A stretch of 64,000 bases of DNA from Zygotorulaspora mrakii (GCF_013402915.1 NC_050720.1:248001-312000), one strand, 5' to 3'; shown: positions 9,738-18,942, numbered from the stretch's first letter. Notes: generated from the sequence alone by a model not told the origin. Made by a program: numbers and translations.

Positions 9738-9941
9738 CTTAAGTTTTCTCTTTTTATTTAGAACTGTGAGAACGTTGGGTTGCTCGTCTTTCTCGTTTAT
9801 ATTGTTTCTTTGAAGTATTTTAATATGCGTTTTTTTATGTAACTTATAAGATACCCTTTTGTTGTAAGAAAACGAAAGAAACTCATACAGAACTTTGTTC
9901 AATAAGGAAGTGAGAACGAAGCGCTCATCTATCTTGCATCA

Positions 9942-10859
9942 ATGGATTTCTTTTATGATGAGCAAGCTGTAGCAAATGAAGAAGATTCTGCTCACCAACA
10001 AGATGAGAAAACGGTACAGGCCTTCAACAAATTAGAAGATGAGGTAGCCCAAGGGTATGTTAGAACAACTGAGGCGCTAAGAAGTTTTGTTCAAGAATCT
10101 GACGGGGGTGTTCAGCTCAATTTGAAATTAAATCCTGATGTTTCGGAAAAGGCTCAACAGTACCTAGAACAACTAGATGCTAATCTGCATAATGTTGAAT
10201 CCCTTGCACAAGATTACTGGACGCAGGTAGCGAAACCTGGGTTTTGGTCTTCAGTGACTGCAAAGCTTGGAACTAAACTAGATGAGGTAGTTAATCTTGG
10301 TGAGGAGAACTTGAAAAATACTGCTGAACTCACTAAGCACAATACCATAGGTGGTAATCGAACTGAAGCTGAATTAAGAGCCCTTTCTACTGATAAGAAT
10401 GTGTATCTTAATTCCAAAAGTGAGGTGGACAAAGAGATTGATGTAGACGCTAAAACAGACGAAATCGCAAAATTGGTGGAGCAAGATAAAGACTTGGCAA
10501 ATTTGATGAATGAAATAGTTCCACAAGACATATCATATACTGCGTTCTGGACAACATTTTTTACAGAAAGACAAAGGATTCTGGATATGGAAGACAAAAG
10601 AAAGAAAATTCTTGAAGCTAACAGTCTCCTCAAAGAGGAGGAAGTTGGTTGGGATGATGTGGAAGACGAAGTTGCTGAAGACGAAGCTGCTGAAGATGAA
10701 GAACCAGTCTTAGTCAAGAAGGAAGACACAGATAGCTCAGAGAATATTTATAACGATGTCACCCCCATACCTACAACAAAAGACAGTAAGCAAGTCCAGG
10801 AAGAAGACAGACAAGAAAATGTTAATGCTGATGCTGATGATGACGATGATTGGGAATAG
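9942..10859 (+). CDS. DOS2: Dos2, BSD-domain protein (YDR068W)
   Basis: A 305-residue acidic, hydrophilic protein matching S. cerevisiae Dos2 (310 aa), whose exact role is unclear and which has been linked to ubiquitin metabolism. A BSD domain is visible near residues 185-220, ending in the YTAFWTTFFTERQRIL helix with the conserved FW pair. The N-terminal half carries an amphipathic helix with SLAQDYWTQVAKPGFW. The last 80 residues are dominated by Glu/Asp (EVGWDDVEDEVAEDEA; end DDDDDWE). No membrane or signal sequence. OCA6-DOS2-DOA4 is the same order as YDR067C-YDR069C. Confidence 0.9.
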   Translation: MDFFYDEQAVANEEDSAHQQDEKTVQAFNKLEDEVAQGYVRTTEALRSFVQESDGGVQLNLKLNPDVSEKAQQYLEQLDANLHNVESLAQDYWTQVAKPGFWSSVTAKLGTKLDEVVNLGEENLKNTAELTKHNTIGGNRTEAELRALSTDKNVYLNSKSEVDKEIDVDAKTDEIAKLVEQDKDLANLMNEIVPQDISYTAFWTTFFTERQRILDMEDKRKKILEANSLLKEEEVGWDDVEDEVAEDEAAEDEEPVLVKKEDTDSSENIYNDVTPIPTTKDSKQVQEEDRQENVNADADDDDDWE

Positions 10860-10949
10860 TCAAGAATAACTTTCTTTTAGGCTTTATTACGGATATGTAG
10901 TACTCATATCGCTTATGTATCTTGCTATATTCACAATATAATGACGGTT

Positions 10950-13580
10950 TCAAATACCATACACTCTATGATAAAATAATACATAAGCATTTGAAGTGAT
11001 GCATTCGGTTTTGGTTCTCACTGGTCTGCAATTTGTGTCATCAAAGTAATACCATCCTCTATTGATTCCTTTGTCAACATACGCCGTATAATGGCCACCG
11101 TAAAGACTGCCGGAATGCGATGCAACAGCATAAAGCTTGTAGGTAAATGGAGGGATTTGACCCCTTGTAGGCAGCTCATCGGTGACACCTGGTGGTAATC
11201 TTCCATCAAAATCGCTAGCCCAATACGAGGTGAGATCTAGAAGAAATGGATATTCAACAAAAACGTTGTTCTTGTTCAACATATTATCAAATCTCTTAAG
11301 ATGAATGACCAGATTTCTTGGTAATCGCGTTATGGTTAGTTTTTTTGTAGATGGCTGTTTTTTCTTACAAGTAGAACAGGACCATTGCTCATCTGTTTCT
11401 AATTCTTCAGTTTTTGTAAACTCATTGAAGCAGTCTTCTATTGTACATGACTTTACATGTGGCACTGGAACAGAGAGTACCGTGAAAGGTTGGTATGTCG
11501 TAGATGTGAGTCCACACACTTTGCAGCACAACTGAGATGCATATTGCCCTTGAAACAAATCGACTATTACACTGAAATCGGTAGTTAAAAACCTTTCCCA
11601 TTCGATGGATGATGCTATTCGCATCGATAGACGTTCGCGCATTTTCTCAGCATCAGGAGACAGTTCTTTTAAAGGCGGATTGTTGCCACATTGATTTAAA
11701 TCCTCATGTAAGCCATCAAGCAAGAACTGACAAAACTCTTGACAATCTTGTTGACCTGACCCCTTAAACAAGGAATTGATTGAACCACACGCCATTTTAA
11801 ATTGTATCGGTTTGACTGCTTTGCCCTTTTCTTTAAGTTTGAAAGCACCCTGTTGATGCATTGTGTGAATTAGTCTGGCAAAGAATTTAGCCAGCACACC
11901 TTTGGACCCCAATCTGCTGTTCAGATTTATGTGCTTCTCGTAGGAGTTATTCAAGAAAATATTTGTCAACTCATGAGTTCCCAATAAACATTGTACAATG
12001 CAACTGATGTAACATGAATTTCCCATGTTTTCTAAACCTACAGTAAAATCGAGATCATATTTTTCTGTATGCTGTGTGGTATGTGACTTCGAGGAGTCCT
12101 GCATAGGCAACTGAGGTAGTAAGGGAATAGGTTGAGTTGGTGGCTTAGAAATAGTTGCTGAGCTAGTGAGAGAAGTATTTTGATTTAAAAATCCCTTGTT
12201 ATTCGTATAAATTCTTGGGGGTTGAGCAGAAATGCTATGTTTACTGATTGAAGTCAAAGCCCTTGAGCTTATTGGTGATATGTGCCCATGATTGACGATT
12301 CTTTTTTTACCCTTCTCTTCTGCTAGTAGATGGGGAGTCTCTGGATAATGAGTAAACACATCGCTATCACTTCCTGAGGAATGATCTATGATAGATGTTT
12401 TGCAGGGAAGTTTGGATGATAAACTTGTGAGTGAGGATGAAAACATGTTTTTAAAGCCTGCTGGCGGCGGTTGCTGTTGATGTCTCTGAAAGGCACTGAA
12501 TCCATTATTAGGCGATTCAGATAACATTTCCTTCATTGATCCATCCATCGACGCGCTGATACTAGGAGAATGGTCTGGCAGACTTTGGAAGCGCAGCGTG
12601 GAATTTCTTCCATTTAGATATAGCTGATCGCCAGATTTGTCATCAATCTCAGTGATACAATCTCCATTATTAGATATCCAATTTGAAATTCCAGCTTTCA
12701 GAACGAATATTTTTGAATCTGCTCTCAAGGGCTTGCCAAAGGATCTGTTCATAAATAGATCCAAAAGTACCATTTCCTGTTGGTAGTTGTGATTTGATTT
12801 GTTCCTCTCATCAGGCTCGCTTGTATAAAGAACAATGAATTCAAAATCAGTTCTGTTCCGAAAAAGATCTATTTCTTTCTGCGGTGAAGTGATTAGGGAT
12901 CTCTTCTCCACATCTATATCTGTATAGTCACTTTTGAAAGAAATTGGCTCTATGCAGACTATGTTTTTGAAATTAATATGCTTTTTATTGAACTCCGCTC
13001 TGGGCCGTATATCCAGGAGTAATGTAGAGTCATTGTAGTGAAATAATAAATGTTTTAATTGGTCAACCGATATAAAAGTACCGGAATCAAACGTTTTTGA
13101 GTCTTTCTCAATTCCATTGTCGATTGTAGCTGCACCTGAGCTTTCTGGTCCACAATGTTCCCTCAGGAAATGCTTGATCTGGGCAATTTTATCATCATTC
13201 AGTAAACTCTTAACTAGCATATTATAGATTTCCATTAATTTCTGATCATTCGAATTGCTCTGTCTTTTAACCGTCTGAAATTCCTGAAGATTGGGTAGTT
13301 TGTTGAGTATGTTGATGTGAACAATTTTGTAATAGATGTAAGCTGCCTCATAAATTTCAAACAGTTCACTTTCTGTCAAACCGTCACGTTCCATTTTCAG
13401 TTTCTTGTACACGTCCCGATATGCTTCAAGTGTATCCAAACAGTGCTGCAGGACAGTCATCATATCATTACTGCGATTATGAAAGTCATCTTCCTGAAAA
13501 ACGAATTTCTCTGCTAATCGTGAAAGCGTAGGTATACCTTTGCAGTACTTTTTAATTGGCTCAGTTTTCATCTCAGTCAT
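10950..13580 (-). CDS. DOA4: Ubiquitin C-terminal hydrolase Doa4/Ubp5
   Basis: An 876-residue USP-family deubiquitinase. S. cerevisiae has two descendants: Doa4 (926 aa), which recovers ubiquitin from cargo at endosomes, and Ubp5 (805 aa), which acts at the bud neck. Domains in order: N-terminal helical region, a rhodanese-like domain (about 170-300, with LLLDIRPRAEF), a Ser/Pro-rich linker, then the USP core from about 510. The Cys box GLENMGNSCYIS has the nucleophile at C523, and the His box YGGHYTAYV has H830. Zinc-binding CxxC pairs lie between them. A YPFL motif near residue 777 matches the Bro1-binding site of Doa4, so this copy probably has the endosomal role. Neighbours from both sister tracks flank it. 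Confidence 0.93.
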   Translation of the reverse strand: MTEMKTEPIKKYCKGIPTLSRLAEKFVFQEDDFHNRSNDMMTVLQHCLDTLEAYRDVYKKLKMERDGLTESELFEIYEAAYIYYKIVHINILNKLPNLQEFQTVKRQSNSNDQKLMEIYNMLVKSLLNDDKIAQIKHFLREHCGPESSGAATIDNGIEKDSKTFDSGTFISVDQLKHLLFHYNDSTLLLDIRPRAEFNKKHINFKNIVCIEPISFKSDYTDIDVEKRSLITSPQKEIDLFRNRTDFEFIVLYTSEPDERNKSNHNYQQEMVLLDLFMNRSFGKPLRADSKIFVLKAGISNWISNNGDCITEIDDKSGDQLYLNGRNSTLRFQSLPDHSPSISASMDGSMKEMLSESPNNGFSAFQRHQQQPPPAGFKNMFSSSLTSLSSKLPCKTSIIDHSSGSDSDVFTHYPETPHLLAEEKGKKRIVNHGHISPISSRALTSISKHSISAQPPRIYTNNKGFLNQNTSLTSSATISKPPTQPIPLLPQLPMQDSSKSHTTQHTEKYDLDFTVGLENMGNSCYISCIVQCLLGTHELTNIFLNNSYEKHINLNSRLGSKGVLAKFFARLIHTMHQQGAFKLKEKGKAVKPIQFKMACGSINSLFKGSGQQDCQEFCQFLLDGLHEDLNQCGNNPPLKELSPDAEKMRERLSMRIASSIEWERFLTTDFSVIVDLFQGQYASQLCCKVCGLTSTTYQPFTVLSVPVPHVKSCTIEDCFNEFTKTEELETDEQWSCSTCKKKQPSTKKLTITRLPRNLVIHLKRFDNMLNKNNVFVEYPFLLDLTSYWASDFDGRLPPGVTDELPTRGQIPPFTYKLYAVASHSGSLYGGHYTAYVDKGINRGWYYFDDTNCRPVRTKTECITSNAYVLFYHRVYGI

Positions 13581-14102
13581 CAGGGAAATATAATGAGTTC
13601 CTGTTCCTCACTGGTACTATTCTCCCACACAATGAGGCCGCCTATGGAGCCAAGGACTCGTAACTCAGACAAACAACACTTAGAATAGTCTAGTAGCTCC
13701 TTTATGCCGACAACTGCTCACGACTGAGAAGCCTCCTTTTTCTTTATTAATCTCCGATGGTGATTCATTTAATTCAGGGTGGCGCTTTATAATCACCCAA
13801 AAAGGTCACGTGCATGACTCGATTTCTAAATATTATTTGAATATAACGAGCCTCAACGGATCTCTGTGTGCCATCCAAAACTATTGTTGATCCAAAGACT
13901 GATGCAGCTTGCACTGTACTTTCCAACATCAGAACAGGCTTATTCACGTATTGATCGCCAAAATTCAAATTCAATTCAATTCAACAGAAAAGTAAAAAAA
14001 TTTATTGCCATACTGATATATTAGCGATATCTAAATTTTAAATAAGATGAATATGTGTATTTAAGTGGTTTATTCTGTAGGTTCATAAGGTCAAAGGTTT
14101 TT
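13581..14102. other. Intergenic interval upstream of DOA4
   Basis: Holds the DOA4 promoter and the FMP16 3' end. An E-box lies at 13805-13816 (see separate entry). No coding frame with family resemblance, tRNA or repeat is seen. Confidence 0.5.
13805..13816. promoter_or_regulatory. E-box (Cbf1/Pho4-type) upstream of DOA4
   Basis: GTCACGTGCATG contains the CACGTG palindrome bound by Cbf1, Pho4 and Tye7 in yeasts, about 225 bp upstream of the DOA4 start. The identical 12-mer occurs at 45131-45142. The first eight bases also match centromere CDEI, but no CDEIII follows. Confidence 0.4.
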
Positions 14103-14381
14103 TCAATAGACGCCATCGTCTGGTCTATTCTGCTCGATTCTTGCGTCGTCACCTCTTTTCTTAAGCTTTGATCTGCTGTCTCTTTTATCAGAGCCCTCGT
14201 GGTGCTCCATCTTTTCCAGCTTTGCCTTGTTTTTATCAAACAGTTTCTGCTCTTTCTGTTCTGCTGCATCTTGATGGACCTTTCTCCCTGGGAATCCAGC
14301 ACAGGGAGAAGAACCAAAAGCCCTCAAACCGGCGGATATAGGGACAGATCTTGTACACACTTTTGCACCTTGAAGAAACAT
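14103..14381 (-). CDS. FMP16: Fmp16, small mitochondrial stress protein (YDR070C)
   Basis: A 92-residue protein. Its last 20 or so residues (KKRGDDARIEQNRPDDGVY) are essentially those of S. cerevisiae Fmp16 (93 aa), a protein found in purified mitochondria whose function is unknown and which is induced under stress. The first 35 residues carry Arg/Lys and Ser with no acids, consistent with a presequence; the remainder is charged and probably helical. A longer overlapping frame at 14021-14317 has no family resemblance and is a shadow. A CCCCT stress element lies about 186 bp upstream. Order DOA4-FMP16-PAA1 matches YDR069C-YDR071C. Confidence 0.9.
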   Translation of the reverse strand: MFLQGAKVCTRSVPISAGLRAFGSSPCAGFPGRKVHQDAAEQKEQKLFDKNKAKLEKMEHHEGSDKRDSRSKLKKRGDDARIEQNRPDDGVY

Positions 14382-14734
14382 TACTATTCTTTGTTACTTT
14401 ATTTCATTGGCAAGATTGAAAGATGGAGTGAAAATAAGACGAATGTGAGTTCGTAAATTAGTAGACCCCGCCGCCTTAAATAGTCCATTCTGGCCAGTTT
14501 CCCGACGCTACGTATATCCCTGAAGAACAAGCAAGTCCCTCTTCTAAAGGATACCGATCATCAGCTCCCCTACCTCAAATTGCTCTCAAAGCGTCAAGCA
14601 AATAACAAGACGTATGCCATGATCAATGAATAATAAGACTCAATCGGTGGCGTATTCGGACGTCAATAGGCAAATTAGTAGTTATCTAAGGTTGAAACAT
14701 CTATCTATCGAAACTAATGAGTGTATTGTAGCAT
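14382..14734. other. Intergenic interval, FMP16 promoter
   Basis: Contains the FMP16 promoter and the PAA1 3' end. A CCCCT stress-response element is at 14567-14571. Nothing else recognised. Confidence 0.45.
14567..14571 (+). promoter_or_regulatory. STRE upstream of FMP16
   Basis: CCCCT, the core bound by Msn2/Msn4, about 186 bp upstream of the FMP16 start. A five-base motif is weak evidence alone, but stress induction of FMP16 is known in S. cerevisiae. Confidence 0.3.
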
Positions 14735-15331
14735 CTAATTTTCATACTCTTCCTTAACCAGTTCTCTGACCATGTCAAGCCATTTTGTGCTAGCGAATTG
14801 GGCATCTTTGGCGACGTCTTTATTCTCACCAGCGACTTTGAATCCTACTCTTTCATAAAATGGGACCAGAGGTTCATGTGCTATGATTACAATTTTTTTA
14901 CCCACTTCTTGGTTGCTCAGTTTTTGAATGTGATCGGTCAAAAGTAAAGTTGCAAGATTCTTCTTTTGATAGTTTGGTGATATGACCAAAGAGTGAATCC
15001 CAATTGTGTCACTAGGCTCGCTATGGGCTTTACCCATGCTTTCGAGTGTTATAAAGGTCTTATTTGGGTTGCTCGTATTTTTAGGTATTTTTGTCCCGAG
15101 TATATGGCCTATTAAGTTTTCTTGTTTGACTTCCTTCGTGTCTTCGTCGAATTCTCTGATAAGCAAACCGGAACACAGCTCGGGGCATGCTGTTAACCTA
15201 TAGTTGATTATTTCCGGCGATGCTCTTTCATTTTGTGGGAACCCCTGAGTTTCTAACATTGATACCTGTTTCGCGTCTTCAACGATCAATGGCCTGATAT
15301 ACATGTGTAGCGGTAAAGTTGAAGATACCAT
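14735..15331 (-). CDS. PAA1: Polyamine N-acetyltransferase Paa1 (YDR071C)
   Basis: A 198-residue GNAT-family acetyltransferase (S. cerevisiae 191 aa), which acetylates polyamines and arylalkylamines using acetyl-CoA. The start is the ATG at 15331 ([14 protein letters not shown]); two more in-frame codons upstream begin at TTG, not ATG. GNAT motifs are clear: the N-terminal substrate region with [18 protein letters not shown], then [21 protein letters not shown] containing the acetyl-CoA loop, and the C-terminal [15 protein letters not shown]. No targeting signal, so cytosolic. In S. cerevisiae the next gene is IPT1; here it is FTR1. Confidence 0.94.
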   Translation of the reverse strand: MVSSTLPLHMYIRPLIVEDAKQVSMLETQGFPQNERASPEIINYRLTACPELCSGLLIREFDEDTKEVKQENLIGHILGTKIPKNTSNPNKTFITLESMGKAHSEPSDTIGIHSLVISPNYQKKNLATLLLTDHIQKLSNQEVGKKIVIIAHEPLVPFYERVGFKVAGENKDVAKDAQFASTKWLDMVRELVKEEYEN

Positions 15332-15632
15332 TTTCAATGATGAGTAGCAAGGTGATTTGTAGCAGAAGAGCTAGTAAAATATTCGTGACGGAGAACGCGA
15401 ATTAGTGTTAAAAGCCTGGGTGACAAGTAAGTTACAAAGTTACAAAGTCTTGAAAGGTATTTGAAAAAAAATGAGGATCACGTTAGTATGGGGCCGCACT
15501 ATACGACGTTAAATATGACAAGTAAACGGACGACAGGACAACAAGCATCCATATATATATATAAAGGATATAGTTTGATTTATTTATACATTATATTATT
15601 ATTCAGGTGTATAGTAGATGTGTGGGTCAGCA

Positions 15633-16820
15633 TTAAACTTTCGCAGCTGTGTTCTCATAAGATTGAACTACTTTGTCGTTGCTACTAGAGTTTTCGTCAT
15701 CGTGTTTTATATTACCCTCACCGTCGAATTCCAAGTTGTTCAATTTGCGGAACAATTCAGCCTTTTGTTCCTCTGTAATTTCATTCTTTTTCTTGTTTTT
15801 GATCCAGTACATTGGGTTCAATTCTCTTAATCTCAATTTTTCACAGAATGGCAAATGGCCCTTTTTCTCTTCAAACATCATCAGACCCAAAACGATCATC
15901 AATACCAACCAGTAAATGTTGTAGCACAACATGGATGAGAGGTAGCCTGTATTTTGCCATCCCAATAGGGCGTTGAAAATATCCCAACCGTTATCCAATT
16001 CCGGATTACAACAGTTGACGTGGTAAACTGCCTTTCTGATATTGTAGGAACCATTACCATCACCACTTTCGGAGGCGTCACCGCCGGACTTTTTGTTGAA
16101 GATGTAGCTCTCGAAATACCACGCACCCCTGGAGAACAGACCTGCCGAAATCAAATAAAGAATACAGGTCGAAATGATCAGGAAAATCTGCAAAGAAGAC
16201 CTTGAAGCACCGTAATACAACAGCAGACCGACAAAAATACCCGCAACCAAACCGACAAACACAGGCAATGGGTAAGCCGTGGCTCTAGATCCAGTCGTGG
16301 TAATACCCGCACCGGCAACGAACACAACGGCTTCCAGACCTTCTCTCAAAACCGTGATGAATGGCAACAGGAACATGACGTACCGTCTGGCGAGGAAACC
16401 AATGTTGAAGTAGCCCCTTCTGCTCTTTGGTTTTTCAACCAGCGAACGTGCGATCTTGACTCTCCATTTCGCCTGCATCTTGTTCATCCTCAGCATCGGG
16501 ATACCCATCATACTGATCATGATCGTCGCAATCATGCAGAACACACCCTCCCACAAGTCTTCGGCCGAGCCAAAGATATCGTTGTTGTATCTGTAGTACG
16601 CACCGATGAACCCACCGCCGATTCCCAGACAGATGATAAACCCGGCCACGACACCAATCCAGACCTGCAGCCTCAGCCTCTTATAGAGGGCCCAATCCTT
16701 GCTCCCAATGGCCTGTCTCAAGAAAGACAACAACACCGAAACCACAACCACTGCTTCTAAACATTCTCTGAAAACAACAAAGAACACTCCAACGTTGAAA
16801 ACCCTCTCAGCTGAAGACAT
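15633..16820 (-). CDS. FTR1: High-affinity iron permease Ftr1
   Basis: A 395-residue plasma-membrane iron permease (S. cerevisiae 404 aa). It works with the multicopper oxidase Fet3 to take up ferric iron. About seven membrane helices are visible. The two REXLE iron-binding motifs are RECLE at residues 18-22, in helix 1, and REGLE at 159-163 (FITVLREGLEAV). The C-terminal 80 residues are charged and cytosolic (WIKNKKKNEITEEQKAELF). The 814-bp upstream region contains Aft1-type elements. FTR1 sits in the S. cerevisiae YER145C position relative to LSM5, interleaved between PAA1 and SNF11. Confidence 0.95.
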   Translation of the reverse strand: MSSAERVFNVGVFFVVFRECLEAVVVVSVLLSFLRQAIGSKDWALYKRLRLQVWIGVVAGFIICLGIGGGFIGAYYRYNNDIFGSAEDLWEGVFCMIATIMISMMGIPMLRMNKMQAKWRVKIARSLVEKPKSRRGYFNIGFLARRYVMFLLPFITVLREGLEAVVFVAGAGITTTGSRATAYPLPVFVGLVAGIFVGLLLYYGASRSSLQIFLIISTCILYLISAGLFSRGAWYFESYIFNKKSGGDASESGDGNGSYNIRKAVYHVNCCNPELDNGWDIFNALLGWQNTGYLSSMLCYNIYWLVLMIVLGLMMFEEKKGHLPFCEKLRLRELNPMYWIKNKKKNEITEEQKAELFRKLNNLEFDGEGNIKHDDENSSSNDKVVQSYENTAAKV

Positions 16821-17055
16821 CGTGAAATCGCTTAGAACAAAAAGAACTCCTACGATCTACTATCTGCTATTTGCTCAAACAGTTGATTAATTGCTCAACA
16901 CGTCCTACTGATTGACTACCTATCGTACATATATATATGAACCTCTAGGAGACCTGTTGCGCTTCTGGCACCATATATCTTGGAAAATCGCACCTGTCGC
17001 CGCTGTCGTCGCCGCTCAACTCTTCAAATTTTCACCTTGCAGCTACTGCAGCTAC

Positions 17056-17062
17056 TGCACCC
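17056..17062 (+). promoter_or_regulatory. Aft1/Aft2-type iron regulatory element
   Basis: TGCACCC matches the core of the iron-responsive element (YRCACCCR, core GCACCC), 236 bp upstream of the FTR1 start. FTR1 is a classic Aft1 target in S. cerevisiae. Confidence 0.5.
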
Positions 17063-17370
17063 CCATTCTGTTAGATACTGCGATACCGCGATGCTGCGGA
17101 ACTGCCATTCTACCATGTGTCTTTGGAAAGACCAGACGTGAGGCCAAGATTGATGAGAAAATCCTTCGTACTTAGAGAGACGGCAAGGCCGTACCAGCGC
17201 TTCCGGATCCTCGTCACTTCTGCGCGCTGCAAACACCCTGTGTTTCCACCCAGATGCTGACGGGACATCTACCCGTACTGTAGCACGGTGTGGACTCTCT
17301 TGGCATTGTCGAGCCTAAAAACGCTCCTATCGCTACGGTTCGCTAAGAAGTCTTTGTAGCGTGCGAATTG

Positions 17371-17378
17371 TGGGTGCG
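17371..17378 (-). promoter_or_regulatory. Second Aft1-type element
   Basis: TGGGTGCG is the reverse complement of CGCACCCA, a full match to YRCACCCR, about 550 bp upstream of FTR1. A related AGGGTGCA lies about 20 bp further on. LSM5 is 257 bp away in the other direction. Confidence 0.4.
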
Positions 17379-17468
17379 TCGGGGAATAAGGGTGCAATAA
17401 ATAGCGAAGCCAATTTAAAATAGTTTAATTCAGTTTTGATGTGATTTTTAACGGATGTAAATTAGATT

Positions 17469-17535
17469 GGTGTCCGGTGCCCGGTGTCCGGGCTAGAGGA
17501 GCCGGACACCGTTCCTCGTACACCGGTCACCGGAC
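17469..17535. repeat. GGTGTCCGG direct and inverted repeat cluster
   Basis: GGTGTCCGG occurs at 17469-17477 and 17483-17491, and its reverse complement CCGGACACC at 17502-17510. CGGTGTCCGG (17482-17491) and CCGGACACCG (17502-17511) form a perfect 10-bp inverted repeat around a 10-nt spacer. A related CACCGGTCACCGGAC ends the cluster. It lies 100-165 bp upstream of the LSM5 start. Confidence 0.7.
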
Positions 17536-17634
17536 AAGCTTTTTCAACAGTGGATTGATTCTTCGATATGTAAAGATATAGCCGGAAACGAGTAGAGCGC
17601 AACAAAGAAGGAAAAGAAAGGGAGGAGGACAAGC

Positions 17635-17892
17635 ATGAGCGTGGAAGTTGTGCCGTTAGAGATAATCGACAAGACCATCAATCAAAAGGTATGGATCATT
17701 CTGCAGTCTAACAGAGAGTTCACCGGCACCCTGGTGGGGTTTGATGATTTCGTCAACGTTATCCTGGAAGATGCCGTGGAGTGGGCCAATGGCTCGGCGT
17801 CAAACGAGCTGGAAAAAGTCATGGAGCACCATGGCAGGCTTCTGCTGAGCGGGAACAACATCGCAATGCTGGTGCCGGGCGGCAAGCCGTAG
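17635..17892 (+). CDS. LSM5: LSM5, U6/mRNA-decay Sm-like protein
   Basis: An 85-residue Sm-like protein (S. cerevisiae 93 aa). It is a subunit of the Lsm1-7 ring for mRNA decapping and decay in the cytoplasm, and of the Lsm2-8 ring that binds the 3' end of U6 snRNA in the nucleus. The Sm1 motif is seen in VWIILQSNREFTGTLVGFDDFVNVIL, of which the GTLVGFDDFVNV core is nearly invariant. The Sm2 motif is GRLLLSGNNIAMLVPG. The C-terminus stops just after Sm2, a little shorter than in S. cerevisiae. It is divergent from FTR1, as in YER145C/YER146W. Confidence 0.96.
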   Translation: MSVEVVPLEIIDKTINQKVWIILQSNREFTGTLVGFDDFVNVILEDAVEWANGSASNELEKVMEHHGRLLLSGNNIAMLVPGGKP

Positions 17893-18071
17893 TTGTGGAA
17901 GGAGTGGAAGTAGTCACAGTAGGTGAGATGGTGGTAGCGACACGATGTACGTATGTAGTGATGTAGGAACTTTTTTCTCCAATGTTTTTTTAAGCGACAG
18001 GCCAGATTTGAATGGTGTGCGTTGAAAGCAGGGCGGCTGTTTACCACTGACAGGAGGGAGGAGCAGACCAG

Positions 18072-18557
18072 ATGGATTCGAACGTTCAGAGCCAGCATCA
18101 GAACCAGCAAGGAGTGCCACTACAAGGGCAGGACCTGGGCCAGGGCCAGCGCCAAGGCCCCGGTCCTGGTCTGTATGCCAATGCTGCTGGCAGCGTTGGC
18201 ATGAACGGTGCTCAGGAGGCATCGAGCGAGCCAACAGAGGAGGAGCAAGTTCAATACAAGATACAGTTGCTGCTGCACATAAACAGCATTCTGCTGGCCA
18301 GGGTTATTCAGATGACACAGAACAAGAATGCGGAGACTGGAGGGACTGCTTCGCTGCCGGACAATTTAAAATTGCTGGCATCGCAATACCTGAAACGGGT
18401 CCACGCAAACCTGCAATGCATTTCGCAGGTCAACCAGGGCATCAAGAAGGCGAAACCGATCATTTTGGAACCGCCCCAGCCTCTGGTGCAGCAACCAGCC
18501 CAAGATATTCTGGTGAAATTGTATCTTTTGATGAGCCGAGTTTTTGAAATTTGGTAG
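18072..18557 (+). CDS. SNF11: Snf11, SWI/SNF remodelling complex subunit (YDR073W)
   Basis: A 161-residue subunit of the SWI/SNF chromatin-remodelling complex (S. cerevisiae Snf11, 169 aa), which binds the Snf2 ATPase. The first 55 residues are low-complexity Gln/Gly/Pro. The conserved core begins near residue 57 with QVQYKIQLLLHINSILLARV, followed by LLASQYLKRVHANLQCISQVNQG. This N-terminal coding stretch is visibly richer in G and C than neighbouring genes. It follows LSM5 by 179 bp. TPS2 is next, the same partner as in S. cerevisiae (YDR073W-YDR074W). Confidence 0.88.
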   Translation: MDSNVQSQHQNQQGVPLQGQDLGQGQRQGPGPGLYANAAGSVGMNGAQEASSEPTEEEQVQYKIQLLLHINSILLARVIQMTQNKNAETGGTASLPDNLKLLASQYLKRVHANLQCISQVNQGIKKAKPIILEPPQPLVQQPAQDILVKLYLLMSRVFEIW

Positions 18558-18942
18558 ATCGCGCTGTTCACCAACGCAGTGAATCGAAGCACAAGGGAGT
18601 GGTAGAACGGGGGTTATGTGTCAATGCTTCTGGGCAACTGTTGTCGCATCGTTTGCTGTTCTGCATCATGATGCACGTCATTTCGATTGTGCGGGCGCGC
18701 GTTAAAAAAAACGAAATCGTCTTTTTTCAACCCCTAGCATGTCATTCCCCCCTTGTCTTTCGTATTTTTACTTCGATATAAGAACAAAATACTTGCTATA
18801 CAACATTCGACGGAATACACTGTTTGGTAATTGAAATATAGTGTGATTATTACAATTGGAAATTCAACCGACGCTCAATTTGAAGTTTACTCGTTGTATT
18901 TAGGAAGAGGTGAACTGAGTTGCAATTGAGGGTAGTACAAAG
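18558..18942. promoter_or_regulatory. TPS2 promoter with two STREs
   Basis: 385-bp region ahead of TPS2. Two CCCCT stress-response elements at 18731-18735 and 18749-18753 lie 190-212 bp before the start codon. Msn2/4 control of TPS2 through STREs is known in S. cerevisiae, so the spacing and orientation fit. Confidence 0.5.

Larger units (their letters stand above)
16821..17634. other. 814-bp divergent promoter region FTR1/LSM5
   Basis: Gene-free and relatively GC-rich in its middle. It holds two Aft1-type elements (17056-17062 and 17371-17378) and a cluster of GGTGTCCGG/CCGGACACC repeats at 17469-17535. A short open frame at 16912-17175 has no family resemblance. Confidence 0.5.

Noticed and set aside
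14021..14317. 98-codon frame overlapping FMP16 on the same strand
   Set aside because: The overlapping frame 14103-14381 has the exact Fmp16 C-terminal signature; this one matches nothing.
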